Of a stretch of 64,000 bases of DNA, positions 7,989 to 18,841 are shown piece after piece. How positions within the stretch are numbered: the first letter of the stretch is position 1; each line of letters opens with the position of its first letter. Position numbers and translations under genes: made by a program. Source of the DNA: Thioalkalivibrio sp. ALJ24 (GTDB lineage: Bacteria > Pseudomonadota > Gammaproteobacteria > Ectothiorhodospirales > Ectothiorhodospiraceae); the NCBI RefSeq assembly GCF_000377785.1, contig NZ_KB898726.1, forward strand, positions 213,801 through 277,800. Reading direction: 5' to 3'. The notes beneath the pieces are model-generated. The model did no database searches. It saw nothing but the letters and a program-made list of their open reading frames with translations, and was not told the origin of the DNA.

Positions 7989-9665
7989 ATGAAACGCTGG
8001 TTCAAAACGGGCACGCCCTGGATCTGGCTCAACGCCGGGGCCGTCGCCGCCTCCATGGTGATGGTCTTTGGCCTGATCGCGATGATCGCCGTCAACGGCC
8101 TGTCGTTCTTCTGGCCCTCCGACGTCGTGGAGTTCGAGTACCAGACCGAGCGCGACGACGAGCCGCGCCGGGTGATGGGCGAACTGTCGCGCTCGCAGAC
8201 CCTGACCGCCCAGGCCGCCCGCGAGGCCGGTTTTACCGTCCCCGACGACCAGGAGATCGTCGAGCGCAGCCTGTACAAGATCGGCAACCGCGATCTGGAT
8301 GACCGCGACTTCGAATGGTTCCTCGAGGATTTCATCCGCGAGCGCAGCACTCCCGCGGATATCGTGGTGCTGGAACGCCTGCAATGGGGCAACTTCTACG
8401 GCTATGTCCGTGCCTTCGAGATCGGCGGGGAGGTCGTCGCCGAGGGCGACGAGGCACGCGAGGCCTTCGAGCAGCGCATGCCCGAAACCCGCGAGCTGGT
8501 GCAGGAGATCAATCGCATCGAGCGCTTCGAGATCGGGCGGGTCAATCACGACATGGAGCAGCTGCGCCTCGAAGAGCGTGGCATCCGGAGGGCCATCGAG
8601 GCGGGTCTGGACGGCCAGGAGGAGCGCGAACAGCGTCTGGAAGCGATGCGCGCCGAACGCGCCGAGCTGGACGAGCAGTACAGCGAGCTGGAAGAACGCC
8701 GCAACGAACTGCGCGAGGAGCTGCGGCGCTACGCGGTGGTGCTGGAGACCGCCGACGGCCAGCGCGAGACCATTCGCCTGTCGAGCATCGTGCACGCCTG
8801 GTGGCCGAACGACATGAGCACGTTCGCCAAAATGCGTCATTACGTCGGCGCGTTCTGGGACTTCATGACCGGCTTCCCGCGCGAGGCCAACACCGAGGGC
8901 GGCATCCTGCCGGCGCTGTTCGGTACCGTGCTGATGGTGATCATCATGTCGGTGGTGGTCACGCCCTTTGGCGTGCTGGCCGCGATCTACCTGCGCGAAT
9001 ACGCAAAACAGGGCCCGCTGGTGCGCATCATCCGGATCTCGGTGAACAACCTCGCCGGCGTGCCGTCCATTGTGTTCGGGGTCTTCGGCCTGGGCTTCTT
9101 CGTCTATTTCCTGGGCGGCAACATCGACCAGCTGTTCTATCGGGATGCCCTGCCCTCGCCGACCTTCGGTTCGCCCGCGATCATCTGGGCCTCGCTGACC
9201 CTCGCGCTGCTGACCCTGCCGGTGGTGATCGTGTCGACCGAGGAAGGCCTGACCCGCATCGGCGGCAGCATCCGCCACGGCTCGGTGGCACTGGGGGCGA
9301 CCCGGGCCGAGACCCTGTGGCGCCTGATCATCCCGCTGTCGGCCCCGGCGATGATGACCGGGCTGATCCTGGCCGTGGCCCGGGCCGCGGGCGAAGTAGC
9401 GCCGTTGATGCTGGTGGGCGTGGTCAAGCTGGCACCCAATCTTCCGATGGACGGCAACTTCCCCTTCCTGCACCTGGACCGCGCGTTCATGCACCTGGGC
9501 TTCCATATCTTCGACGTCGGCTTCCAGAGCCCCAACGTCGAGGCCGGCCGGCCACTGGTGTACGCCACCGCGCTGGTCCTGGTGATGGTGATCATCGTCC
9601 TCAACCTGACGGCCATCTCGATCCGCAACTACCTGCGCGAGAAGTACCGCGCCGACAGTGACTGA
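7989..9665 (+). CDS. pstA: Phosphate ABC transporter permease PstA, long form
   Basis: Partner permease of PstC. A helix at about residues 15-38 is followed by an inserted soluble region (about 40-300). This includes a charged heptad-rich stretch (about 155-250, with [19 protein letters not shown]) that should form a coiled coil. The permease domain follows, with the EAA loop [20 protein letters not shown]. Length is 558 aa against about 300 in E. coli, matching the long PstC. It starts 22 nt after pstC. Confidence 0.92.
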   Translation: MKRWFKTGTPWIWLNAGAVAASMVMVFGLIAMIAVNGLSFFWPSDVVEFEYQTERDDEPRRVMGELSRSQTLTAQAAREAGFTVPDDQEIVERSLYKIGNRDLDDRDFEWFLEDFIRERSTPADIVVLERLQWGNFYGYVRAFEIGGEVVAEGDEAREAFEQRMPETRELVQEINRIERFEIGRVNHDMEQLRLEERGIRRAIEAGLDGQEEREQRLEAMRAERAELDEQYSELEERRNELREELRRYAVVLETADGQRETIRLSSIVHAWWPNDMSTFAKMRHYVGAFWDFMTGFPREANTEGGILPALFGTVLMVIIMSVVVTPFGVLAAIYLREYAKQGPLVRIIRISVNNLAGVPSIVFGVFGLGFFVYFLGGNIDQLFYRDALPSPTFGSPAIIWASLTLALLTLPVVIVSTEEGLTRIGGSIRHGSVALGATRAETLWRLIIPLSAPAMMTGLILAVARAAGEVAPLMLVGVVKLAPNLPMDGNFPFLHLDRAFMHLGFHIFDVGFQSPNVEAGRPLVYATALVLVMVIIVLNLTAISIRNYLREKYRADSD

Positions 9666-9706
9666 CCCCCGACCGCCGGGAGCCCCCTTTTCAGGAGTCA
9701 ACCAAG

Positions 9707-10537
<831 letters not shown>

Positions 10538-10551
10538 GGAGCCCTGCAGAC

Positions 10552-11274
10552 ATGGATACGAGCTTCTTCAAGCAGCACATCTCCACCCAGTTCAACGAAG
10601 AGCTGGAAGACATCATCAAGCGCGTGATGGCGATGGGCGGGCTGGTGGAACAGCAGCTTGCCGACGCGGTGAACGCGATGGTCGAGGGCGACACCGAGCA
10701 GGCCGAGACCGTGATGACCACCGACTACCGCATCAACGCGATGGAGGTGGAGATCGACGAACAGTGCACCCACATCCTCGCCCGGCGCCAGCCCACCGCC
10801 TCCGACCTGCGTCTGGTGATCGCGGTGATCAAGACCATCACCGATCTCGAGCGCATGGGTGACGAGGCCGAGCGCATCGGCCGCATGGGCCTGCATCTGC
10901 TCGAAGCCGACCGCCAGACCGCCCCGATGAGCGATCTCGCGGAAATGGGCGAACACGTGCGTCACATGACCCGTGGCGCGCTGGATGCCTTCGCCCGCAT
11001 GGACACCGAACAGGCGGTGCGGGTCGCCCAGCAGGACATCCAGATCGACAGCCTGTACGAATCGGTCACCCACAAGCTGATGAAACAGATGACCGCCGCC
11101 CCGGACGCCGTGCCGCGGCTGATGGACGTGGTCTGGGCCGCCCGCGCCCTCGAACGCATTGGCGACCGCGCCCGCAACATATGCGAATACGTCGTCTATT
11201 TCGTCAAGGGCAAGAACGTGCGCCACACCAGCTACGAACAGATGGCGGCCGAGGCCACCGGCGACCGGCACTGA
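10552..11274 (+). CDS. phoU: Phosphate transport regulator PhoU
   Basis: A peripheral protein linking Pst activity to PhoR: it keeps the Pho regulon off when phosphate is plentiful. It has two three-helix repeats with the metal-binding pattern of the family: TDLERMGDEAERIGR in the first half and ALERIGDRARNICEYVVYFVKG in the second. Length (240 aa) is normal. It is the last gene of the pst operon; about 110 nt without a clear terminator follow. Confidence 0.95.
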   Translation: MDTSFFKQHISTQFNEELEDIIKRVMAMGGLVEQQLADAVNAMVEGDTEQAETVMTTDYRINAMEVEIDEQCTHILARRQPTASDLRLVIAVIKTITDLERMGDEAERIGRMGLHLLEADRQTAPMSDLAEMGEHVRHMTRGALDAFARMDTEQAVRVAQQDIQIDSLYESVTHKLMKQMTAAPDAVPRLMDVVWAARALERIGDRARNICEYVVYFVKGKNVRHTSYEQMAAEATGDRH

Positions 11275-11386
11275 CGCGAGTCCCGTCGACCCGCAATCCT
11301 TAGTCAATCACCGGGCATTCACGGGACGTTCAGGGGCGACGGGCAAGGTACAATCCGGTCCCGTCCTCGTCCCCGCCCGGGTTGCC

Positions 11387-12604
11387 ATGCGTCGTCTGTC
11401 CGTGATCCCTGTTCTGTTCGTGGCCCTGGCCGTGCTGGCCGTGGCCGTGTGGTGGTGGCCCGGCGGCGGCGATCCCGACGGCTCCGACCGGCGTGGCGGG
11501 GGTGACGCACGGCCGGTGGCGGTGGTGACCGCCGAAGCCGAGCGCCGCGAGCTGGTCGAGCGCCGGCGCTTCACCGGTTCGCTGGAAGGCGGTGACCGGA
11601 TCGAGATCACGCCTCGGGTCACCGGCCACGTGCGCGAGGTGGCGGTGGCACTCGGCGACCGGGTGGAACCCGGGGATCTGCTGCTGCGTCTGGATGCCGA
11701 GGAGTTCGAACAGGAACTGGAGCGTGCCGAGGCCGAGCTGGCAGTGGCCGAATCCGGACTGGCCGAGGCCCGCGCCGGCGAGGCGGCCGCGCGTCGCGAG
11801 CTGGCTCGTACCCGCGACCTGCGCGAACAGGGGATCGCTTCGTCCTCGGAGCTGGAGGCGGCCGAGACCGAACGGGAGCTGGCGGTCACCGCAGTGGCGC
11901 TGGCCGAGTCGCGCCTGCGGCAGAACCGCTCCGCCGTGCGTTCGGCGGCCATCCAGCTGGAATACACCCGGATTCACGCCGATCGCAACGACGACGGAGA
12001 ATCCGGAGCCACCCGCTATGTGGCCGAACGCCAGGTCGATCGTGGCGCGCTGGTGGGCACCGGCGACACGCTGCTGACGCTGGTCCGGCTGACCCCTATG
12101 CGCGCGGTGCTGTCGGTCACCGAGGGTGACTACGCCCGGCTGCAGCGGGGCATGCCCGTGGAGGTGACCACGCCCGCCTGGCCGGGGGAACGCTTCGACG
12201 GGGAAATCTCGCGCATCGCGCCGGAGTTCCGTCCGGGCTCGCGTCAGGCACGGGTGGAGGTGGAGCTGCCCAATGACGACGAACGCCTGCGGCCGGGGAT
12301 GTTCGCGGAACTGTCGGTGGAACTCGACCGGCATGCGGAAAGGCTTGCCATCCCCCGCGACGCGGTCATGCACCGCGAGGCCGGCGCGGTCATCTTCGTG
12401 GTCGAGGATGCCGGGGAAGACGGGGATGACGCCCCGGTCGCCCGCCGCCACACGGTCACCACCGGGGTACGCGACGGCGATTTCATCGAACTGCGCGAAC
12501 CCGAACTGGAACCCGGGACCCGGGTGGTGGTGCTGGGCCAGCATCTGCTGAGTGACGGCACCCCGCTGCGGATCCGCGACGACGCACCGGGGTCCGGCCA
12601 GTGA
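11387..12604 (+). CDS. RND efflux periplasmic adaptor (membrane fusion protein)
   Basis: The adaptor of a tripartite efflux pump, 405 aa. An N-terminal hydrophobic anchor (about residues 5-22) is followed by the lipoyl/barrel-sandwich half RVTGHVREVAVALGDRVEPG. A long alpha-hairpin rich in Ala, Glu and Arg (about 105-190) and the beta-barrel and membrane-proximal domains come next (GMFAELSVELDRHAERLAIP). Its stop codon overlaps the next start (GTGA), so adaptor and pump are translationally coupled. The substrate cannot be told from sequence. Confidence 0.88.
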   Translation: MRRLSVIPVLFVALAVLAVAVWWWPGGGDPDGSDRRGGGDARPVAVVTAEAERRELVERRRFTGSLEGGDRIEITPRVTGHVREVAVALGDRVEPGDLLLRLDAEEFEQELERAEAELAVAESGLAEARAGEAAARRELARTRDLREQGIASSSELEAAETERELAVTAVALAESRLRQNRSAVRSAAIQLEYTRIHADRNDDGESGATRYVAERQVDRGALVGTGDTLLTLVRLTPMRAVLSVTEGDYARLQRGMPVEVTTPAWPGERFDGEISRIAPEFRPGSRQARVEVELPNDDERLRPGMFAELSVELDRHAERLAIPRDAVMHREAGAVIFVVEDAGEDGDDAPVARRHTVTTGVRDGDFIELREPELEPGTRVVVLGQHLLSDGTPLRIRDDAPGSGQ

Positions 12605-15600
12605 ATCCGGCGCAGTTCACGGTTCACCGCCCCGTGCTGACCAGCATGGTGGCGCTGATCGTGCTGGTACTGGGGCTGTCCGCCCTCACCCGGTTGCCGG
12701 TCGCCCTGCTGCCGGACATCGCCCTGCCGGTGATGACCGTGAACACCTCGTGGTCGAACGCCGGGGCGGAGGAAGTGGAACAGCTGGTGACCCGGCCGAT
12801 CGAACAGGCCGCGGCCGCGGTCACCGGGGTCGAGGAGATCCGCTCGACCTCCGCCGAGGGCAACTCGCGGGTGCGCATCACCCTCGCCTGGGGCAGCGAC
12901 CTGCGCGCGGCGATGGATGACCTGCGCGACCGCATCGCGCGCATCGAAAGCAGCCTGCCGGACGACGCGGAGCGCCCGCGCGTACGCCAGTTCGATACCG
13001 CGGATTCGCCCATCATGCTGCTGGGCGTGGCCAGCGGACTGGACGCGATCCACCTGCGCGGGCTGATCGACGATCGCATCGGCCCGCGCCTCGAGCGCCT
13101 GCCGGGGGTGGCCGCGGTGGACGTGCGCGGAGGACTGGAGCGCGAGGTCCGGGTGGAGGTCGAGCCGGACCGCCTGCGCGCGCTGGATCTGGGGCTGGAC
13201 GACATCCGCTCGCGCCTGACCGGGGCCAGCGTGATCGCGCCGGGCGGGCCGATCCGGGATGGCCGCCGCGAATTCAACCTGCGCACCCCGGCCCAGTTCG
13301 AGGCGCTGGACGAGATCGGCGAGGTGGTGGTCCACCGCGACGAGGACGGCCGCACCCGCCTGCACCAGGTGGCCCGGGTGCTGGACACCCACGAACGCGA
13401 GACCCGCCGCTTCCGGGTGGATTTCGAGGACGGCGTGGTGCTGGCGATCCGCAAGCTGACCGACGCCAACACCGTCGAGGTCGCTGACCGGGTGCACGCC
13501 GAACTGCGCGCGATCAACCGTGATTTCCCGCAGGCACGCATCAGCGCGGTCAGCGACGAGTCGGGATTCATCCGCAATTCCATCGCCAACGTCGGCCAGG
13601 CGATCCTCTATGGCTCGGCGCTGGCGATGCTGGTGCTGCTGCTGTTCCTGCGCAACCTGCGCTATACCCTGGTGGCCGCGACCGCGATCCCGCTGGCGGT
13701 GATCTCGACCTTCGCGCTGGTGCATTTCGGCGGCCACAGCCTGAACCTGATGACCCTGGGCGGGCTGGCGCTGGGCGTGGGCCTGATCGTGGACAACTCC
13801 ATCGTGGTGATGGAGAGCATCGCGCGGCGACGCGAACAGGTTCCCGACCTCGCGCCCACCACCGCGGCGGCCGAGGGCACCGGGCGCGTGGCACCGGCGA
13901 TCGTCGCCTCCACCCTGACCACCCTGGCGATCTTCCTGCCGCTGTTCTTTGCCGAGGAACTGGCCGGCCATCTGTTCCAGCCCCTGGCGGTGGTGGTGGC
14001 CTTTGCCCTGTTCGCCTCCCTGATCGTCGCGCTGACCCTGGTGCCGATGCTGATGGCGCGCATGCGCCGCCCCGCGTCCGCGCCGCGCATGCGCGAGCGC
14101 ATGGAACAGGCCTACGCGCGGGCGCTGCGTCCGGCGCTGGATAATCCGTGGTCGGTGGTGGGCATCAGCCTGGCGCTGCTGATCATCGCGCTGGCGGGGC
14201 TGCGCGGGGTCGGCACCGAGTTCATGCCCGCCACCGACGAGGGCGAGATCCGCGTGAACCTGTCGATGGAACCGGGCACGCCACTGGACGAGCTGCAGAC
14301 GGTGATGCTGGACCTGGAAGAGCAGGTCCGTGACGAGGTCCCCGAACTGCAGCACCTGGTGAACAGCATCGGCGCCTCGGCCTTCCGCGCCTCGTCGCCG
14401 GCGGCCGCCAACATGCGCATCAATGTCGGCCCGCGCGATGCCCGCGAGCGCTCGTCCGAAGACATTGCCGACGCCCTGCGCAGTGCGCTGGGCGATCCCC
14501 CCGGTGCGGAGATCCGCGTGCGGGCGCGCGGCGGAATCTTCTTCCGCGGCTTCGGTGGCGACGACGAGGAAAGCCTGGCGATCGAGGTGCGCGGCTTCGA
14601 TCTCGACACCATGCGCGCGGTTACCGAACGCTTCGAACAGGCACTGGACGACGTCCCCGGCATCACCGACACGCGGGTCGCCGAGGACGGTGGCCAGCCG
14701 GAGTTCGCCACCCGCATCGACCGCAACCGGGCCGCCGACCTCGGCGTGGAAGTCGAGGCCATTGCGCAGACCCTGGAGACCGCCCTGGGCGGTACCCGTG
14801 CCGGGGCCCTGCGCGCGGCCGGAGACGAGGTCCCGGTGCGGGTACAGCTGCGCGACGCGGTTACCGCCACCCTGGATGACCTGCGCGACCTGACCCTGCG
14901 CAACGAGGACGGCGACCGCGTGGCCCTGCGCAGCGTGGTCGATTTCGACCGGGCGATCGGGCCGGACTCCATCGAGCGTCGCGAACAGGCACGGATCAGC
15001 ACCCTGCACGCCAACATCGGCGGACGTTCGCTGGGCGAGGTGGCCGCGGACGTACGTGCGGCGCTGGAGGAGATCCCGCTGCCGGCGGAGATCGACTACT
15101 CGGTCACCGGCGACATCGAGGAACAGGAAGCGGCGTTCTCGGAGCTGCTGCTGGGCACCCTGCTGGCGGTGCTGCTGGTCTACATGGTGATGGCCAGCCT
15201 GTACGAATCGCTGCGTGATCCGCTGATCGTGATGTTCTCGGTGCCGCTGGCCATCATCGGGGTGGTCCTCGCGCTGCGAGTCACCGGCACCACCCTGAAC
15301 GTGCAGTCGCTGATCGGTATCCTGCTGCTGGTGGGGATCGTGGTGAACAATGCCATCCTGCTGGTGGACCGCATGGCCCGGCGCCACCGCGCGGACGGCA
15401 TGGAGCTCGTGCAGGCCGTCATCACCGCCGCCGGGGAACGCCTGCGACCGATCCTGATGACCACCCTGACCACCATCCTCGCCCTGCTCCCGCTGGCCAT
15501 TGGCGCGGGCGAAGGCGGCGAGGCACAGGCGCCGATGGCGCGGGTGGTGATCGGGGGCCTGCTGTCCTCCGCGCTGATCACGCTGTTTTTGATACCGGCC

Positions 15601-15672
15601 CTTTATCTGCTGTTCTACCGCCGCTCGCACCAGCGACCGCCGGTCTACCGCATGGTGGATGCCCATGACTGA
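12601..15672 (+). CDS. RND-family efflux pump, inner-membrane transporter
   Basis: A proton-driven exporter of the HAE/AcrB-like superfamily, 1023 aa. It has the expected twofold layout: a helix at the N terminus, a large porter domain, five helices, a second helix and porter domain, and five more helices. In the TM4 region GVGLIVDNSIVVME has a single Asp where AcrB has two, as in many non-AcrB members. The mid-protein motif FMPATDEGEIRVNLSMEPG is characteristic. The GTG start overlaps the adaptor stop. Confidence 0.93.
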   Translation: MNPAQFTVHRPVLTSMVALIVLVLGLSALTRLPVALLPDIALPVMTVNTSWSNAGAEEVEQLVTRPIEQAAAAVTGVEEIRSTSAEGNSRVRITLAWGSDLRAAMDDLRDRIARIESSLPDDAERPRVRQFDTADSPIMLLGVASGLDAIHLRGLIDDRIGPRLERLPGVAAVDVRGGLEREVRVEVEPDRLRALDLGLDDIRSRLTGASVIAPGGPIRDGRREFNLRTPAQFEALDEIGEVVVHRDEDGRTRLHQVARVLDTHERETRRFRVDFEDGVVLAIRKLTDANTVEVADRVHAELRAINRDFPQARISAVSDESGFIRNSIANVGQAILYGSALAMLVLLLFLRNLRYTLVAATAIPLAVISTFALVHFGGHSLNLMTLGGLALGVGLIVDNSIVVMESIARRREQVPDLAPTTAAAEGTGRVAPAIVASTLTTLAIFLPLFFAEELAGHLFQPLAVVVAFALFASLIVALTLVPMLMARMRRPASAPRMRERMEQAYARALRPALDNPWSVVGISLALLIIALAGLRGVGTEFMPATDEGEIRVNLSMEPGTPLDELQTVMLDLEEQVRDEVPELQHLVNSIGASAFRASSPAAANMRINVGPRDARERSSEDIADALRSALGDPPGAEIRVRARGGIFFRGFGGDDEESLAIEVRGFDLDTMRAVTERFEQALDDVPGITDTRVAEDGGQPEFATRIDRNRAADLGVEVEAIAQTLETALGGTRAGALRAAGDEVPVRVQLRDAVTATLDDLRDLTLRNEDGDRVALRSVVDFDRAIGPDSIERREQARISTLHANIGGRSLGEVAADVRAALEEIPLPAEIDYSVTGDIEEQEAAFSELLLGTLLAVLLVYMVMASLYESLRDPLIVMFSVPLAIIGVVLALRVTGTTLNVQSLIGILLLVGIVVNNAILLVDRMARRHRADGMELVQAVITAAGERLRPILMTTLTTILALLPLAIGAGEGGEAQAPMARVVIGGLLSSALITLFLIPALYLLFYRRSHQRPPVYRMVDAHD

Positions 15673-17263
15673 TCGCCGCTCACCGTCCACGATGGTCGCC
15701 TTGCTCGCGGGTGCGGGCCTGGCCGGGCTGCTGGCCGCACCCGCCGCCTCCGCGCTGGAGCTCGATCTGCCGGACGAGGTGCTGGCGGTGACCGAAGGCG
15801 TCGCGCCGTCGGGCGGGACTCCCGCCGGCGATACCGGGAACCAGCTTCTGCTGACGCTGGAGGAAGCGGTGACCTCGGCGCTGGAGAACCACGCCGGGCT
15901 GCGCGCGGAACGCCTGCAGCCGGCGATCCAGGACACCTTCGTCGCCCAGGAGCAGGCGGTGTTCGACCCCGCGCTGTTCGCCGAGGTGGAGACCGGCCGT
16001 GACCGCAGCGTGCGCCAGCTCGACCAGATCGGGGTCACCGACGAGGTGGTCTCGACCCGCCGCAGTGGCGAGGTCGGGCTGCGCCAGGAGCTGCCCACCG
16101 GCACCGAACTGACCCTGTCCGTGCGTGGCCAGCGCAGCGACAGCAACCGCGTGGATCAGGCGCAGTACACCGCGCGCGGCGGGGTCACCCTGACCCAGGC
16201 CCTGCTGCGCGGCGGACGCATCGAATCCAACCGGGTCCGGCTGGAACAGGCAGGGCTGGACGTGCGGGCCTCGGAACACGAGCTGCGCGGCTACGTGGAG
16301 GAACTGCTGAACGACGTGGAGGCGCGCTACTGGGATCTGGTCCTCGCCGGCCAGCGGGTCGGGATCTTCGAGGAGGCGCTGGAGGTGGCCGAACGCCAGC
16401 TGGAAGAGACCCGCGGCCGGATCCGCGCGGGCGACCTGCCGGAGACCGAGGAGGTGTCGGCGCGCGCCGAGGTCGCGCTGCGCCGCCAGGGGCTGATCGA
16501 CGCCCGCAGCGATCGCGCGGTGGCACAGGACGCGCTCGCGCGCCGCATTCACGGCCAGGGCGGTTTGTGGGATACCCGGCTGGAGACGGTCTCCGAGCCC
16601 GAGCTGGAGCGTTATTCTCTGGAGCCGTTGGAGACCTGGGTGGCCCTGGCCCGGCACCACCGGCCCGACCTCAACGAGACGCGCGTGCGGGCCCGGCGCG
16701 ACGAGCTGGAACTGGTGCGTACCCGCAACGGCCTGCTCCCACGGCTGGATTTTTTCGTGACCCTGGGCCAGTCGGGCTATGCCGACAGCTTTGCCTCCAG
16801 TGCCACCGGCGATGGCGGCTCCGGCTACGATCTGGCCGCCGGTCTGGAATTCGAGCTCCCGATCGGCCAGCGCGCGGCGCAGGCCGAGCATCGCCGCGCG
16901 CGGCTGACCCGCCAGCAGGTCCACGAGACCCTGGCCAACCTGGAGCAGCTGGCGGTGGAGGACGTGCGCGCGGCCTGGTTCGAGGCCGCACGCCTGCGCG
17001 AGCAGATCAACGCCCGCGAGGAGACGGTAAAGCTTCAGGAGGAACAGCTGCGCGTGGAGAAGGCCCGTTTCCGTGCCGGCACCGGCACCGCCCTCGCCCT
17101 GGCCCGGGCGCAGCGCGACCTGCTGGAAAGTCGCCTGGAGCGCACCGACAGTATCGTAGCCTTCCGCCAGGCCCGCACCGCCCTGCTGCAGGCCTCCGGG
17201 ACCCTCCTGCACCACCGCGGGATCGAGGCGCCGGGCGGCGAACCGGAACCCCTTGCCCCGTAG
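15659..17263 (+). CDS. TolC-family outer-membrane efflux protein
   Basis: The outer-membrane channel of the same efflux system, 534 aa. A signal peptide (LLAGAGLAGLLAAPAASA) precedes two outer-membrane-efflux-protein repeats rich in long amphipathic helices. These include LEEAVTSALENHAGLRAERLQ near the start and KARFRAGTGTALALARAQRDL near the end. The start overlaps the pump gene by 14 nt (8 nt if the ATG at 15665 is used), completing a three-gene operon. Confidence 0.88.
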   Translation: MPMTDRRSPSTMVALLAGAGLAGLLAAPAASALELDLPDEVLAVTEGVAPSGGTPAGDTGNQLLLTLEEAVTSALENHAGLRAERLQPAIQDTFVAQEQAVFDPALFAEVETGRDRSVRQLDQIGVTDEVVSTRRSGEVGLRQELPTGTELTLSVRGQRSDSNRVDQAQYTARGGVTLTQALLRGGRIESNRVRLEQAGLDVRASEHELRGYVEELLNDVEARYWDLVLAGQRVGIFEEALEVAERQLEETRGRIRAGDLPETEEVSARAEVALRRQGLIDARSDRAVAQDALARRIHGQGGLWDTRLETVSEPELERYSLEPLETWVALARHHRPDLNETRVRARRDELELVRTRNGLLPRLDFFVTLGQSGYADSFASSATGDGGSGYDLAAGLEFELPIGQRAAQAEHRRARLTRQQVHETLANLEQLAVEDVRAAWFEAARLREQINAREETVKLQEEQLRVEKARFRAGTGTALALARAQRDLLESRLERTDSIVAFRQARTALLQASGTLLHHRGIEAPGGEPEPLAP

Positions 17264-17300
17264 TGCCTGCCCCCCGAACCGGGCGGGCTGCAGGTAACTG

Positions 17301-17903
17301 TCAGCTGCGACCGATCAGGTTGAGGAATTCGCGCCGGGTACGCGAGTCTTCGCGGAAGGCACCGAGCATGACCGAGGTGGCCATCGAGGAGTGCTGCTTC
17401 TCCACCCCGCGCATGGTCATGCACATGTGGCGCGCGTCCACTACCACGCCCACGCCCTTGGCGCCGGTCACCTGCATCAGGGCCTCGGCGATCTGACGGG
17501 TGAGGTTCTCCTGGATCTGCAGGCGGGCGGCGAACATGTCGACAATGCGTGCGATCTTGGACAGGCCGATCACCTTGCCGTCCGGCAGGTAGGCCACGTG
17601 CACCTTGCCGATGATCGGCAGCACGTGGTGCTCGCACAGCGAATAAAGCTCGATGTCGCGCAGCAGAACCATCTCGTCGTTGTCCGAGGTGAACAGCGCC
17701 CCGTTGACGATATGGTCGAGGTCCTCCTCGTAGCCCCGAGTCAGATACTGCATCGCCTTCGCCGCGCGCAGCGGGGTGTCCTTCAGCCCCTCGCGTTCCG
17801 GGTCCTCGCCGAGCCCCGCGAGGATCTCGCGGTAGTGCGCGGCCAGCTGGTCGGCCGGCGTCCGGTTGTCGGGTTCCTCGTCGCTGTGCGAAACGGCATC
17901 CAT
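17301..17903 (-). CDS. folE: GTP cyclohydrolase I
   Basis: Converts GTP to dihydroneopterin triphosphate, the first step to folates and pterin cofactors. Family signatures are clear: [20 protein letters not shown] with zinc-binding Cys and His, [17 protein letters not shown], and the C-terminal [13 protein letters not shown]. Length (200 aa) is normal for the homodecameric type IA enzyme. It lies 27 nt downstream of the DUF3429 gene and probably shares its promoter. Together they diverge from a LitR-like operator, so this folE copy may be a light-induced one. Confidence 0.96.
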   Translation of the reverse strand: MDAVSHSDEEPDNRTPADQLAAHYREILAGLGEDPEREGLKDTPLRAAKAMQYLTRGYEEDLDHIVNGALFTSDNDEMVLLRDIELYSLCEHHVLPIIGKVHVAYLPDGKVIGLSKIARIVDMFAARLQIQENLTRQIAEALMQVTGAKGVGVVVDARHMCMTMRGVEKQHSSMATSVMLGAFREDSRTRREFLNLIGRS

Positions 17904-17930
17904 CGAATGTTCTCCTTGGATCAGAACGGA

Positions 17931-18731
17931 TCAGCCGACCATCATCGCCCCCAGGCCCGCGGCCAGGGACAGGATCGCGCCGGTGGTCAGGACCATGCGC
18001 AGGGTCAGATAGCCCGGTGGCAGACGGCGGCCCCGCAGGCTGTAACGGTCGACCCACAATACCACCAGGAACAGCACCGCCAGGGTCATGAGTGCCTCGG
18101 GCAGTGGCTGCAGCACCGCCAGCCAGGCCAGCACCGGCGGGATCACCGCCCAGCCCGGCGCCGACAGCGGACCGACCCGATGGCGGCGATCGGCGAGGTA
18201 CAGCCCCCAGTGGATCGCCCCCAGAAAGGCCAGGATGACCGCACCATAAAGCGCCAGCGCGTTCAGCGCGAAAGCCTGCCATTCGGGCTGGGCGATCCAC
18301 GCCCCGGCCCCGAAGAACACGAACGGGATCAGGCCGCCGGCCCCCAGGATGGTCAGCGCCGGATCCCGCGCACCCGGGTCCGTGGCTGCGTCCGGTCCCG
18401 CCGCGGCGGCCACCGGGTTGCTGCCGGCCCCAGCACCCGCCCCGAGGTGGGCACGCAGTTCGGGGAGACCGCCCAGTGCCCCGTCGCGGGTCACCACCAG
18501 GGGCAGCATGCGCATGCCGGTGGCCTGCTGCAACTGATGAAAGGCCTCGCGATTCTCCGCCGAACCCATGCCCCATTCCAGGCGCGTCCAGCGGCCCGGG
18601 CGAAATTCATCCAGCAGGGCCTCGGCCTCGCGGGTATCACTGAGCCCGGAGGTCACCAGCACGATCTCGTGGGTCTCCAGTGCACGGCGCACCGCTTCGG
18701 GCCATTGCGTGTCGTTCGTTGCCGTCATCAC
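17931..18731 (-). CDS. DUF3429 membrane protein with thioredoxin/glutaredoxin-like N-terminus
   Basis: A 266-residue protein in two parts. Residues 1-95 look like a glutaredoxin-type fold (beta strand HEIVLVTSG, then the cis-Pro-like MRMLPLVVTRDG), but no cysteine occupies the active-site position. After an Ala/Gly/Pro linker come about five membrane segments with the DUF3429/TMEM69-type pattern GAGGLIPFVFFGAGAWIA and FLGAIHWGL. The function of DUF3429 is unknown. The two starts at 18731 and 18728 are equally plausible. Confidence 0.72.
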   Translation of the reverse strand: MMTATNDTQWPEAVRRALETHEIVLVTSGLSDTREAEALLDEFRPGRWTRLEWGMGSAENREAFHQLQQATGMRMLPLVVTRDGALGGLPELRAHLGAGAGAGSNPVAAAAGPDAATDPGARDPALTILGAGGLIPFVFFGAGAWIAQPEWQAFALNALALYGAVILAFLGAIHWGLYLADRRHRVGPLSAPGWAVIPPVLAWLAVLQPLPEALMTLAVLFLVVLWVDRYSLRGRRLPPGYLTLRMVLTTGAILSLAAGLGAMMVG

Positions 18732-18775
18732 GTCCTCCCGGGAAGATGAATTCGGGAATTTCCCGGCTCCTGCCG

Positions 18776-18804
18776 ATTTACAAATATTGTACAGGTATTG
18801 TATA
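18776..18804 (+). promoter_or_regulatory. LitR/CarH-like operator with three 11-bp direct repeats
   Basis: Three repeats read ATTTACA, ATTGTACA and ATTGTATA; their TACA/TATA ends start at 18779, 18790 and 18801, exactly 11 bp apart. CarH/LitR (B12-dependent MerR-type photoreceptors) binds tandem 11-bp repeats containing TTGTACA. The site sits between folE-DUF3429 (minus) and the FAD-DUF1365-CFA genes (plus), so it could control both directions. Confidence 0.65.
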
Positions 18805-18841
18805 AGATGAGATACGACCCCGGCCGCTGGAGAGCCAGGAC

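Noticed and set aside
12244-16146. A 1300-codon minus-strand frame across the RND pump genes
   Set aside because: A GC-rich antisense shadow; full of Arg, His and Gln, without domains, opposite well-defined efflux genes.
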